Assembly: GCF_003573695.1 (NCBI RefSeq)
Contig: NC_039368.1
Coordinates: forward strand, 11,908,360-11,972,359
Length of the DNA stretch: 64,000 nucleotides
Direction of reading: 5' to 3'
Source: Papaver somniferum
Taxonomy: Eukaryota > Streptophyta > Magnoliopsida > Ranunculales > Papaveraceae
In this document: positions 45,124 through 57,148 of the stretch, in pieces
Position numbering within the stretch: the first letter of the stretch is position 1
Layout: every line of letters starts with the position of its first letter
The notes under the pieces: model-generated
What the model was told of the DNA's origin: nothing
Seen by the model: only the letters and a program-made list of their open reading frames with translations
The model's database searches: none
Made by a program: the position numbers and the translations under genes

Positions 45124-46660
45124 TCAACGACCAAAACCAATAAATTTCACAACTTCTGAAAACATTAGTATGCATAAACAACAGATCGTGCTCAATTCCA
45201 ACCGGATCAGATTCAGATAACTCAGATAACTCAGCCAACTTATGGTCACCCTCTTAGACGAAATTGTAAAAACTGCACTGGGCTTGCATATTGGGCTGCA
45301 ACAATGGGATCGATCCAAGTGTATTTTAGTAAATCATATAAACTTTCTTATAAATCACCAAAACCCTACAATTTCATTAGAAGTTGTATACAGAGAGTGA
45401 GACTTGCAGTGTGAGTGAGGCGGCCAGTAACCAGAGTTCCACCTGCCGTTTCCAGGATCAGATGTGGGAAGATTTATACATACTACCTTGGAGATCAAAT
45501 AAAAGGTCACAAACTTTGAAAAAAATCATCATAATGACTTCTCTCGGATATAAGTTTTTTGTTTCGGGGAATATTGGGGGAAATGCAGCAGCACCGGTCT
45601 CCTGTTTCTTTTTCCGGTAAGATCTGTAAAATAATGAGTGTTGTTTGATATTTTAATTATCTTATCCATCAATATTAACATTCATGTTTTTTTGTTTTTT
45701 TCTAACCAGTGTTTGCCTGATGATGGTTCACATCGAGATCTGAAGGCCATTTATCCACTTCAGAGTCTAAAGCTGCAGAATCCGTTGTTGCTGATTACTG
45801 ACCTCACGTCTAAAATTGGGTATCATGTATCTGTAATCTGCCGCTGAGGTCTAAAATTATGTAATTTGTTTTGGTCGGAGAAATCCGAATTGAGGGTATA
45901 TTCAAATCTGATTCGGTACTGAACACATAGAAAGATCACTTCGGAGCCTACCTTTCCAATTGTCAATGTTAAAGAGAATTTTTTTTTGTGGCCTCTTATT
46001 TACAAATATTTATTTTGATTTACTTCATCTATAAATGTTGTTAGTGTTTACATGTTTTGGTGCTTGATAGAACCGGCCCTCATCAAACTAAACCAACCCA
46101 AGTGATGATATGCTTGTCGGTTACACATATATTGCCTCACCATGTGCCTTTAGCATCTTAAGCATTGAGTGTTGCATGCCTTACTCATTTAGCATCAATT
46201 GTTGCATTGCCGGAATCTGTTGGCTTACCACATTATTGTTGCGTTGTTTGGTCTCTATTAGCTTACCAGATTTTCACCATGCTTGTTTTCATTTTTTTTC
46301 TATTTCACTCTCTTTGGTTCGTGCAAGTTGTAAATGATCGTGAACGATAAAGTTGTTGGATACTGAATTAATGCATGTGTATATTTTCGCTTTGTGTTTA
46401 AAATTTGTAAAAATCCTTGTTAGTTTTGAGTCGAAGAACCACCAGCGTCTCGATTGGGTTGTCTGTGTCACGGTTCCTCTGTTTAAGATCTTGTTTAGTC
46501 TACTTTGCCATATGTAGTACAGTAGTTTTTATGATGGCTGCCGACATTATAAAGAAATCATTTGACCAGCTTAATTGCTTAAACAAGAAACATAAATCCG
46601 GATATTCTTTGAGTCTTTAGTGCAAGATTACGTGCTTTTGGAAAATGTAGTGGACTAATT
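45124..46660 (+). other. Repeat unit X, copy 3
   Basis: TATA/AAACCCTA promoter near 45351-45368, exon 1 to 45616, intron 45617-45709, second exon from 45710 (CLPDDGSHRDLKAIYPLQSL; TDLTSKIGYHV), then downstream sequence shared with copy 2 (GATGATATGCTTGTCGG, GCATCTTAAGCATTGA). It encodes WEDLYILPWRSNKRS in exon 1. Minus-strand start (about 45180-45130) has the CA exon-2 start motif (FSEVVKF). Confidence 0.5.
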
Positions 46661-46807
46661 TCACTTATTTTAAAAACAAGCTTTAAATTAGAGTGAAAAG
46701 ATAGGGCAACGCTAGCAGTTATTTTTCCTCCTAGCACTACAGACACGCAGCAGCATCAACTAAACCAATTTCATCTGTGAACCTATAACTCCACTGTTCT
46801 TCCGTTC

Positions 46808-46880
46808 AATGCCTGTGTTGGTCTTGCATTTCGTTAGTTTTCTTTACTCATCACAGCTCTTAGAGAAGCTACCTGTTCAA
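46808..46880 (-). pseudogene. Carbonic anhydrase terminal exon, copy 4a (inverted arm)
   Basis: Minus strand reads QVASLRAVMSKEN, a stop, then RNARPTQALNG, the C-terminal segment of alpha carbonic anhydrases. It faces a plus-strand copy 110 bases away. Confidence 0.75.
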
Positions 46881-46989
46881 TGGCGCGTAAGAAGAAACTG
46901 CGTTCAGAGGCAGGAATTGATTATCGTTTTTTTTTAATATGTACGTGTACGATGCATTTGCAAGTGCGCACACTTTGGATACATTTATG

Positions 46990-47101
46990 ATGCAGGTGAG
47001 AGAGATATCTAAAAAGCATGAAACCTTCTCTAAGAGCTGTGATGAGTAAAGAAAATAAACTGAATGCAAGACCTAGACAGCCATTGAACAGGAGAATATG
47101 G
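46990..47101 (+). pseudogene. Carbonic anhydrase terminal exon, copy 4b (opposite arm)
   Basis: Plus strand: intron end ATGATGCAG, then VREISKKH in frame followed by a frame break, and further on LRAVMSKENKLNARPRQPLN in other frames. Part of intron 4 (GTACGTGTACGATGCATTTGC) precedes it, matching the reverse of 8701-8735. Confidence 0.75.
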
Positions 47102-47560
47102 AATGGAATTTGGAATTGAAGTAAAGTTTGGAATTTTTTTAGTAAACCTTGGAATTCCCAAAGCTATAAAAACAATATTCTTGAAAAGTTGGATACATAT
47201 CCTATTCATTTGTTATCAACTACGACAGTTGGTATATGGTGGTGTCCAACTCGATTACTCAAGAGTCCCATTTGAGGATCCTGCTTACGGCAAGCCGTCA
47301 GCAAAACTCCAATTAGTACCTAGACTTTAGCGTTGACCTCTTGGTTGACAATGTTAGACCTAACTTGAACTAAGTCTTCAGCTGCAGGCTGCAGCAAGAG
47401 TCACCACCATAATCGAGTTTCACAAACACAGTAGTCAGTTGAGGTTCTAGAGATTGTAATAATTGGGCTTGCACACTGGACTGCAACATTGGAATTTTTG
47501 AAGGGTATTTTAGTAAATCAAACAAATTTCCCTATAAATCACCAAAACCCTACAATTTCG
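47102..47560. promoter_or_regulatory. CA/X divergent upstream region with TATA box
   Basis: Sequence shared with the area upstream of CA copies at 4450-4680 and 59090-59250, joined to the X promoter (TATAAAT at 47533-47539, then ACCAAAACCCTAC). This shows the CA gene and X unit once shared a head-to-head promoter region. Confidence 0.5.
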
Positions 47561-47565
47561 TTAGA

Positions 47566-49030
47566 AGTTTCATGCACAGATGAGTGAGGCGGTGAGAGTG
47601 AGGCGGCCATTTAGCGGAATTCTTCGTGCCGTTCCAATAATCAGATGGGGAATTATGGTGCAATTAGTTTTAGTTTGATGTTTGAATATTTACACATACT
47701 ACCTTGGAGATTAAAAAGAAGAGAGACACAAATCTTTGAAAAAATTGTCATAATGACTTCTCCTCTAAAATCAAAGATTTTAATCCACTGTAATAATCTG
47801 TCAACTGCAGCAACGGTCCCTTGAGCATTTTCAGGTAAGATCTGTTCGTTCATAAAACAAGACTAGATTGGAATCTAGAATAAAAAGGAAACAAGAATAT
47901 CTTGACAGCAAAAATCCTTAAGGAAGGATAGCATAGACAGTTTTTTTTATTTTGGCTTCTTTTATATTTGCAAACAATCTCTGCCTTTAATCATAATGTA
48001 CCTGAATGGCCTAATTGGACAGCCATTGCATTGACCACCAAAACCAATAAAGCTCACAACTTCTGAAAACATTTTAAAGAAAACATTAATTAGTATACGC
48101 TCAATCATGGGATATTCGGTAAGCCGCCTCCATCAATTTTTTATTTTCTGATAAGATCTGTAAAATAATCGTGTTGTTTGACATATTGTCATCGTCTTAG
48201 CTCTGCCGTCAATATTAACATGCATGCTTTGTGTCTTTCTAACCAGTGTTGGGCTGATAATTTCAATCTGATATCCTAAGTTCACCAACCACAACTACAG
48301 ATTCTTAAGCTGCAAAAGCGTAGATCGGTTCTTGAGCACTGACCTCACCTCCAAAATTGGGTATAATGTCTCGTAATCTACTGCTGATTTTTAAATGGAT
48401 TAATGGTAAAGCTTCAGAAAGTTTAAGATCTCATATATTGTTAATCACTGGATTGGGGATTCTTGAAGTTGTTTGATTGTATCTAATTATTAAGTAATAG
48501 TACTGGGACAAAAGACGTAACTGATTTTGGTTGGAGATTTGAATTGAGGGTGTAATCTCTGACTCGGATAGTGTTGTATTACTTAATAGTATCTGACTTG
48601 AACTGTTACTTTTGCTGCTTACCTGAACATAGAAAGATTAATTCAGACTAAACCAAGCCAAGTGATGATATGCTTGTCAATTGTACATATATATTGAGAA
48701 GTTTTGATTTTCTATTTTTATTTTGTTTTTATATGTTGTTTATGCAGATAACACCCCCGTTATTTTGTTTTGCTGCCAAAGTAATTCCTATTAGTCTAGG
48801 TAAATGCTTTTTACTATCGCTACAGGCACGATATTTGCTTTAGCCTCCATCCCTTGTGTTGTGTTGGTTGAGCGGATCCTCAAAGACTATTAAACTGCAA
48901 CCATTGTTTGCGAGGTACTATCTTACATTCTTGCTGCCTTGTGGCAGTGTTTGATGGTCTAGACTCAAAATACATTATGACCCACTGAAAACCCCAAATA
49001 GTGCTCTCATATTGGGTATCACTGAAATTG
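47566..49030 (+). other. Repeat unit X, copy 4, intron enlarged by an insertion
   Basis: Exon 1 to 47833 with MGNYGAISFSLMFEYLHILP; donor GTAAGATCTGT at 47834. About 300 bases (47844-48150) flanked by AAGATCTGT lie in the intron, including CA exon-2 start sequence on the minus strand. Acceptor at 48246, second exon from 48247. 48700-49020 matches 10070-10430. Confidence 0.5.
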
Positions 49031-49690
49031 CTACTCCTAAATGTTTCTCAGGAGTTTAAATATCTGGACAGAAATCATATTTTAATTTGAAAAAGAGATT
49101 GAACTCAAAAAGCTTTGCTGAAGAAAAGGAGTGTTCATGTGAGTTTTTTCAAATTCACAACATCATATCACAAACTAAAACATCTTTATGATTATGTCAC
49201 AGCCAGTACTCAGTCTTGGTTACAAAGTGGCTTTGAAGCATATCATTAAAATATGACGGCCACTAAAGAAATCATTTGAACAGCTTAATTGCGAGACTTA
49301 GTCTATCAATATATTCATGTCTTCATACAGGAATTTTTTTTTCAAAGATATATAGGAATCAATGGACTTGAAAATACCAGTAAGATGAATTATTTCTGCA
49401 CATCGCCAGTGGTCTTGATCAGGTAAATATAATTTCAGCACATCGCCAGTGGTCTTGATCAGGTCTCTTCCTTAAACAAGAAAGATGAATCCGGATATTC
49501 TTTGATTCTTTTCCAAAAAAATTGGTGCAAGAGGGACTAATTTCATTTATTTTTCCTTTATAAATTAGAGTGAAAAAGATAGGGCAGCACTAGGAATTAT
49601 TTTTCTAGAAATTGAGTAATTTGTTACAGAGAGATGTAAGCTAAATGGCATATCCAAACTTCATTTTTGGACGTACAACTCCACCGTTCC

Positions 49691-49769
49691 CCCGTTCAAT
49701 GGCTGTGTTGGTCTTGCATTTAGTTTGTTTTCTTTACTCATCACATCCCTTAGAGAAGTTACTTGCTCT
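49691..49769 (-). pseudogene. Carbonic anhydrase terminal exon, distal part of copy 5
   Basis: Minus strand: QVTSLRDVMSKENKLN and NARPTQPLNG. The rest of the exon lies at 58005 onward; the two parts were separated by the LTR element at 49770-58004. GCTCT at 49765-49769 is the target duplication. Confidence 0.8.
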
Positions 49770-49945
49770 TATAGGGGCAAAATATTGCACAACATATCAA
49801 GTGTGCGTCATTCACACAAGGCTGTGCGTCATTATCAACATTAAGAGCGTGAGAGAACGTAGCATGAGCATGAGAGAACTTAGCACGAGAATAAGATAAT
49901 ATTAGTTGTACTCCACTCCATATTAATTGTCATCCACTAGGTAAA

Positions 49946-50359
49946 TGTTGGTAGGTCGGTCAAGGACTAGATTAGGAAATCTAGTTGGTTAAGGAAACCA
50001 AGTCTTTGTGTCCTAAGTATAGAAGCTTAAGAGGTTTGTCTCTTAGAGCTAAGTTAGGAAACCATATACTTGTAGGAAACTAATCCTTGTTAAGGAATGT
50101 GTCCACTCCTATGGATGTGTATAAATACCCATAGATAGAACTAGAGAAAACACACCAGAACTAGAAAGATTTCTCTTCTTCTCTGCTTGAGCTTTGTATA
50201 TTCCAACCTATACGTTGATATATAAAATTGTTATTCCTTCCCGAGGATTCAACCTCGTTAAATACTTGTTCTTCTTGTGTGTATGATTGTGTTCTTAGCA
50301 ATATTGAGCTACCTCGTAGTAGTGCAAACCTAAACGCTTCCGCAGGCTTTGGCGCAACA
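49946..50359 (+). repeat. 5' LTR of Copia-3
   Basis: TGTTGGTAGG...GGCGCAACA; GTGTATAAATACCC TATA region near 50118. Confidence 0.93.
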
Positions 50360-50502
50360 ACTGGTATCAGAGCAAGGAGACGTTCTTGGATACGGGTACT
50401 CGAATTGCAGTAGAAGTGAAGGTATTTTTTTCTGAAGATTTCTTGAGGCAATACAAATCCCAAAGGTTCTGTTTTTTAACTATATTTGGTTGTTTGTGAA
50501 CA

Positions 50503-51517
50503 ATGGTTGACGGGGAAGAAGATCCGAAAAATCATTTAGGAGAACATTCGGATTCCACAAATAAAGATAAAGAACCAAAAGAAGAAATACTTCATTCACA
50601 TAGATCACAACTCAAGGTAGTAAAGTTTACAGGAACCAATAACTTTGGTTTATGTAGAACGGACGTAATGGATGCTCTTGTTTATCTTGACCTAGAAGAA
50701 GCTCTAGAAGGTCAGCCAGTGGAGATGTCTGAAAAGCAGTGGAACAAGATGAATAAATTATATCTTGCTTCCATACGAGGGTGTTTAGAAACTACAGTCA
50801 GAGTTAATTATCAGCACGAGACTTCAGCTAAGGATATCTGGGAAAATCTAGAGGAGGAATACCTTGTGAAAAACGTGGCCAATAGGATACATCTTAAAAG
50901 GAATTTTTATCTCTATAACATGAAGAGAGGTGCAACCCTAACCGAGCACCTAGATTCATATAATAAACTTCTTGCTGAGTTGGTTAACTACGATGAGATA
51001 ATCGACGACGAGGAACAAGCTTTGTGTCTGATAAACTCTCTTCCTGAAAAGTATGAACCCGTGATTAAAGCATTAATGCACGTCAAGGATAAGATAACAT
51101 ACGCTGAGGTCATCACAGCATTGCGTAGTGAGGAGTTCAGGAAGATGGACCGTAACGACCTTGCAGGTGAAGCTAATAATGATGTGCTTCTTGTAAAAGG
51201 TCGTTCAACAGACAGAAGAAGGAAGACTGGTGGTTATGGTAAAGATAGCGGACGTTCTAAGAGTAGAACGAGACTGCGGAAATATGAGTGTGGCTTGGTG
51301 CCATGAATTTGGTCATTGGGCTAAGGATTGTACCAAGCGTAAGGCGGGAGAAGGAGATAGCGGTAATACTGAGGTGAACATTGCTAAAGGTAATGAAGAA
51401 TCAAATGATGCTTTTAATTTCTCGCTAACTGTTACACCATCAGCTTGTGCTATTACAGATGGTACATGGGTATTAGATACTGGAGCAACATATCATATAT
51501 GTCCATATCGGGACTAG
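50503..51517 (+). pseudogene. Copia-3 gag and protease
   Basis: ATG 50503; gag segments FTGTNNFGLCRTDVMDALVY, LYLASIRGCLETTVRV, INSLPEKYEPVIKALMHVKD. A frame change near 51290 splits the zinc knuckle: KYEC in one frame, WCHEFGHWAKDC in the next. Protease WVLDTGATYHICPYRD follows, then TAG at 51515-51517 where Trp is expected. Another stop, TAA, lies near 51544. Confidence 0.88.
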
Positions 51518-51544
51518 TTCTCAAGTTTTGAAGAGCTTGATGGA

Positions 51545-52780
51545 TAAGTACATATGGGAAACAATCATACATGCAGGGTGATTGGGATTGGTAATGTTCG
51601 TATCAAGATGCATGATGGTATGGATAGAGATCTCAAGGAGGTAAGATTTGTACCTGCCATAAAGAATAATCTGATTTCACTCGGAACTTTAGAAGCTAAG
51701 GGCTATAAGATAGTCGCTGAAAATGGTGTTCTAAAGGTAATATCTGGATCTATGGTAATCATGAAGGGCACACGTCATCATAACTTGTACTACTTGATTG
51801 AGAGTACAACAGGGGATGTGTCTATTTCTGAACACATCCAGAGAGCAGCTACCGAGAAGACGAAGCTATGGCACATGAGACTTGCACATCTAGGTGAGAA
51901 GTCGTTGCATAGGTTTATTCAACAAGATTTGTTGAAAGGTGTTATTGCCTGCAAGTTAGCATTTTTTGAACATTGTGTTAAGGTCAAGAAAACAAGAACA
52001 AGCTTTGGCACAACAATCCACAACACTAGTGGAGTTCTTGACTATGTTCACTCAGATGTTTGGGGTCCTTCCAAGAATGCATCATTGGGAGGGAAACATT
52101 GGTTTTTGTCGTTCATTGATGATTATTCTAGGTGCGTATGGGTGTACACCATGAGGCATAAGGATGAAGTCCTAGAAATCTTTGTGAGGTGTAAAAAGGA
52201 AACTGAGACTCAAACTGGCAGAAATATCAAAGTACTACGTTCGGATAATGGTGGAGAGTACAAGAGTGATTCGTTCTTGCAAGTATATCAGGATGAGGGG
52301 ATAAAGAGGCACTTCACAGTTAAGAAGACACCGCAACAGAATGGGGTAGCTGAACACATGAATATTACTTTGCTGGAGAAGGTACGATGTATGTTATCTA
52401 ATGCTGGATTAGGTAAGGCGTTTTGGGCTGAGGCAGTTACGTATGCGTGCTTCCTCATTAATAGATTGCCATCAGCTGCATTAGAAGGTAAAACTCCTAT
52501 GGAGAAGTGGTTTGGTAAACCAGCTTATGATTATGACTCAATTCATATTTTTGGTTGTCCTGCATGGTATCATGTTAGTGAAAACAAGCTTGATAGCCGT
52601 GCTGTAAAAGGAATCTTTGTGGGTATGAAGAGTGGAGTAAAAGGGTTCAAGATTTGGAATCCAGTTGAGAAGAAGATAGTCATGGGTAGAGATGTCACAT
52701 TTGATGATATGTCTAAGGTAAAGTCTTGGGGTTCTCGGCAGGTGGAGGACACAAGCACCAGTACTAGTGAGCCTTTGTAG
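51545..52780 (+). pseudogene. Copia-3 integrase
   Basis: Long open stretch: NNLISLGTLEAKGYKI, LWHMRLAHLGEKSLHR, weakened zinc ligands (CKLAFFEHCVK), core YVHSDVWGPS (Asp), LRSDNGGEY (Asp), TPQQNGVAEHMN (Glu), FWAEAVTYACFLINRLPSAA, HIFGCPAWYH. Ends TAG 52778-52780. DDE triad kept. Confidence 0.9.
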
Positions 52781-54578
52781 CAGGTGGAGATTGATGCAAT
52801 TCCACCAATTCTAGTTAAGTCTGTATCTGTTCAGAATACTTCTGAAGATATTGGATCTGCAAGATAGGTAACAAGAGTCAGTAGAAGATACAGAAGCTAC
52901 AGTCGCGGAGACCATAGCAACCAGCAAACCGATAAGATCAACCAGGAATCCTGGTTGGATAAATGATTACATTGATTATGCATTACCAGTTGTTGAAGAT
53001 GGTACTTCTACTACTTATTTAGAAGCTGTACGCAGTGTAGAGTGTAAAGAATGGGAAGGTGCAATGCAGGACGAGATGGAGTCTCTTTACAGGAATGGCA
53101 CATGGATTCTTGTGAATTTTCCTAATGGTAAGAAGGCCATAGGGTGCAAGTGGGTATATGCTAAGAAAGAAGGATCTTCGGTGAATCAAGTACGCTACAA
53201 GGCAAGGTTAGTTGCAAAAGGTTATGCCCAAAGAGAAGGGATTGACTACAATGAGGTGTTCTCCCCGGTAGTAAAACACTCATCAATCCGTATTTTGTTG
53301 GCCTTGGTAGCACAATATTATTTAGACCTAGTTCATCTAGATGTTAAGACGGCGTTCTCACATGGGGATCTAGAAGAGGAGATCTATATGACTCATCCGG
53401 GTGGGTTCAAAGTTGCTGGAAAAGAAGATTGTGTATGCAAGATGAAAAAATCGTTGTATGGGCTGAAGCAGTCTCCAAGACAGTGGTACAAGCGATTTGA
53501 TCAGTTTATGATTGGCCAAACATACACAAGAATTTACTATGACCATTGTGTATACTTCAAGAAGCTACGTGATGGATCTTTCATATATTTGCTCTTGTAT
53601 GTCGATGATATGTTGATTGCATCGAATAACAAGAAATATATCGATAATTTGAAGTGCAAGTTGTCATCTGAGTTTGATATGAAAGATCTGCGAGAGGCTA
53701 AGAAGATTCTTGGTATGGAGATTCAACGTGACAGAGAGAAGGGTAAGGTTTGTTTGTCTCAGAAGGCATATTTGAAGAAAGTGTTACAGAAGTTTGGTGT
53801 CTACGAAGGAACTAAATCTGTAAGTACTCCCCTTGCTGCTCATTTTAAGTTGAATGCTCGTATGTATCCCACTACTGAAGAAGAGCGAAAGTATATGGCC
53901 CAAGTCCCATATGCTGAGGTTATTGGTAGCTTGATGTATACGATGGTATGTACAAGGCCGGACATTTCACATGCAGTTAGTATGGTCAGCCGTTATATGC
54001 ATTGTCCTGGTAAGGGAAATTGACATGCTATGAAATAGATTTTGAGTTATCTTTATCGTACAGTTGATGTTGGCTTGGAGTTTGTGAAGGATAGAAGTAA
54101 CAATCAGTTGTGTGTTGGGTATGCGGATCTTGACTATGCTGGTGATTTGGACAAGAGACGTTCAACTACAGGGTATGTATTTACTGTAGCAGAGGCACCA
54201 GTAAGTTGAAGATCAATCTTGCAGTCTACTGTGGCGCTTTCAACTACGGAGGCGGAGTATATGGTAGTGACTGAGGCATTTAAGGAGGCTATATGGTTAC
54301 AAGGTTTGCAAGATGATTTAGGAGTTGTGCAAGACCAACTGCCTGTGCATTGTGATAGTCTAAGTGCAATTTATTTGGCTAAGAATCAAGCGCATCATGC
54401 TAGAAACAAACATATAGACGTACAACTTCACTTTGTGAGAGAAATTCTTGAAGAAGAAGACATTCTACTTGTGAAGATCGATACCAAAGACAATCCAGCT
54501 GATATGTTGACTAAAGTAGTATCTGGGATCAAATTTAGACACTGTTCGAAATTGATCCACATCCTTCCGGTTTGGTGA
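52781..54578 (+). pseudogene. Copia-3 reverse transcriptase and RNase H
   Basis: 52781-53063 is a broken linker. From 53064: MESLYRNGTWILVNFPNGKK, LVHLDVKTAFSHGDLEEEIY, SLYGLKQSPRQWYKRF, catalytic YVDDMLIAS intact, MVCTRPDISHAVSMVSRYM. A TGA at 54021-54023 and a stop near 54207 interrupt RNase H; after these VALSTTEAEYMVVTEAFKEA, HARNKHIDVQLHFVREIL and NPADMLTK, ending at TGA 54576-54578. Confidence 0.9.
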
Positions 54579-54775
54579 AAGGCCCTTTTTGGATAAAGAT
54601 TCTTAGGAACCTGGTGTAGGTCTTTTAGCAAGGCCATTTGAGAGAACTACGGTCGGGTTTGATTCCTATTAAGGATACGTAGGCAGGCAGTGATGGTTCA
54701 ATCGATGTTGGAAGATTGAGGTGATTTTATCTATTGATTGTCTCATGCATGAATGCATGATCCGAGGTGGAGAAT

Positions 54776-55189
54776 TGTTGGTAGGTCGGTCAAGGATTAG
54801 ATTAGGAAATTTAGTTGGTTAAGGAAACCAAGTACTTGTGTCCTAAGTATAGAAGCTTAAGAGGTTTGTCTCTTAGAGCTAAGTTAGGAAACCATATACT
54901 TATAGGAAACTAATCCTTGTTAAGGAATGTGTCCACTCCTATGGATGTGTATAAATAGCCATAGAGAAAACTAAAGAAAACACACCAGAACTAGAAAGAG
55001 TTTTCTTCTTCTCTGCTTAAGCTTTGTATATTCCAACCTATACGGTGATATATAAAATTGTTATTCCTTCCCGAGGATTGAACCTCATTAAATACTTGTT
55101 CTTCTTGTTTGTGTGATTGTGTTCTTAGAAATATTGAGCTACCTCGTAGTAGTGCAAACCTAAATGCTTCCGCAGGCTTTGGCGCAACA
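54776..55189 (+). repeat. 3' LTR of Copia-3
   Basis: Same length as the 5' LTR; preceded by a purine-rich CCGAGGTGGAGAAT tract. Confidence 0.93.
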
Positions 55190-55533
55190 GTAAACACCTA
55201 TATAAAGAGAAACGCAGGAGAGAGAAAAAGAGGGATACATAATTTGTAAAGAGAGGAGGACCTTATCCTGTGTATTCATCTTCTTCCTCCATCACCTAAA
55301 ACTAGATCTAGAGTTCTATCAAAATCCCATTAATAGAGATTCTAAATGTAATACTAATGTAACCTCAACAATCATAGTGAAGAACCATGGATGTAGATCA
55401 CATTGATCAAACCATGTAAAAATCCTTGTGTCTATTTATATTTCTAGCATTTATATTGATAATTAGGTGATAAAGATGTTTAGATCTATAGAATTATTAA
55501 GGGGTGTTAGTTGTAGGATTTCCTGCAGCTACA

Positions 55534-57148
55534 TTTTGGCGCTAGAAACAGGGAGAGAGTAAAGAATTTCATCTTACCTGCAACAAATCTTACTGGATCT
55601 ACAAAATTTAGGGGAAAAAATGTAAGTTTATGCGGAAAAATTTCATCTTCCGAACGACAAATGATATTGGAGTTTAGAGAATCCAATAATAGCAGGAGAA
55701 AGAGGCAAATCTTCCAACGAGATGAAGGAAGGGCGAAATAATGAGATCGGCAGAAATTTCTCGTACTTGAGCTGTTACGGGAGAAATATGTGAAAGATGA
55801 AAACATGCGAAGATAAGGATCAGAGGCAAGGCGCTGCGGATTCTATCGCAAACCAGTTCTAGCACAGACGGTTCATTGTGGAAAAAGCAGGCTACAGGTC
55901 ACGCATTCGACTGATATTTTTCGCATATTTTTTGATGAAATGCCAAGGGCTAATAGAAGAATAAGAGAAAAATGTTATGTGATTGGTGCTTGAACAGTTG
56001 GACAAGACAACATTATGTGCGTTCGTGGTCGAGTCCTAACTTCACACAAATTTTTCACATACTTTTGGAATACAAAAGGGCGAAGGACGAAGATAAGATC
56101 AAAGTTTAGCGGTGTGCGATTATTTCGCAAAGAGAGTCTGCACAGTTGGTTCACAACGAAGAGTATGCTTGGAGACATGCGTTCGAATCCCCTATCACGC
56201 TTATTTTTTACATATTTTCCTCAGCTGCCAAGGGTGAAGAGATGAATAAAATCTGACGGTACATGATACTCAAGCATTAGTTCGCACAGATACGTTACAT
56301 GAAACTCAAGCATTAGTTCGCATAGATGGTCAAGAGGCAGGAATGCAAGAGGCAGATCTCGTGTTCAAATCTCGCCTTATGCATTAATTTTTGTTGCTGC
56401 AAACATTTGTTTTTGATGTGCGGTATTTTCACATGAAAGCTAAGTACCACTTTCCTTGAACATTTCACTTACAACAAATAAAAAGATTTTTGATTTAATT
56501 TACCAACGCGATAGGATCGCACAATTACAAAAGATTTTACAATTACAACACATAGATCAATTTATATATTTCTTTTGAATATTTGCTTTGCTTCAAATGA
56601 TATGATATTTAACATGGAGAGTAGTAGGGGGTTAAATAAGACCTCATCACGGCTTGTAAGACCTTTACAAAGGCTGCATAAGACCTCATTAGAATCATTC
56701 CCGTGGAAGATATTTATCAAATGAGACGAAACAAATCATACAAAGGAAATCAAAACAAACAAATAAAACGATTTGAACTTTAACATAAATGAAATTTTTT
56801 GACAAAAGAAATGTTGAATACTAATCTAAATTCTTATTTGTATTACAGCACAACATGAGGCAGAGAACATGGAGCAATACTTCTTATTCGCATTCAAGGA
56901 CGAATACTTCTTATATTTTGAGGATTAGTAATTCTTATACTTTTTCATGGATACTTCATACTTCACATACTTCAAGAAATGATACTTCATATATACTCCT
57001 CAAAGTCGGAACTTAGAAAAAAAATAGAGGCAAGCACGTACTTTTCAAGTCCAGTATTCTTTCGCTCGTTCCTCCAACAACTACAACAAGGTGGATTTTT
57101 TTCTTAAAGATCGCTCTTCAAGCAATATTCAAGAAAAAAGAGGCAAAA
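55534..57148 (+). other. Internal region of the outer element, no coding domains
   Basis: Primer site TGGCGCTAGAAAC at 55537-55549 and a purine tract AAGAAAAAAGAGGCAAAA at 57131-57148. 56270-56330 has a short direct repeat (GAAACTCAAGCATTAGTTCGC twice, with variation). No gag or pol motif in six frames; the element would need enzymes from a relative. Confidence 0.8.

Larger units (their letters stand above)
49946..55189 (+). mobile_element. Ty1/Copia retrotransposon Copia-3 nested in the outer LTR
   Basis: LTRs 49946-50359 and 54776-55189, both 414 bases; by eye about 19 substitutions and no indel. Target duplication GTAAA at 49941-49945 and 55190-55194. Primer site TGGTATCAGAGC at 50362-50373. 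Gene order gag, protease, integrase, reverse transcriptase, RNase H. Confidence 0.95.
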
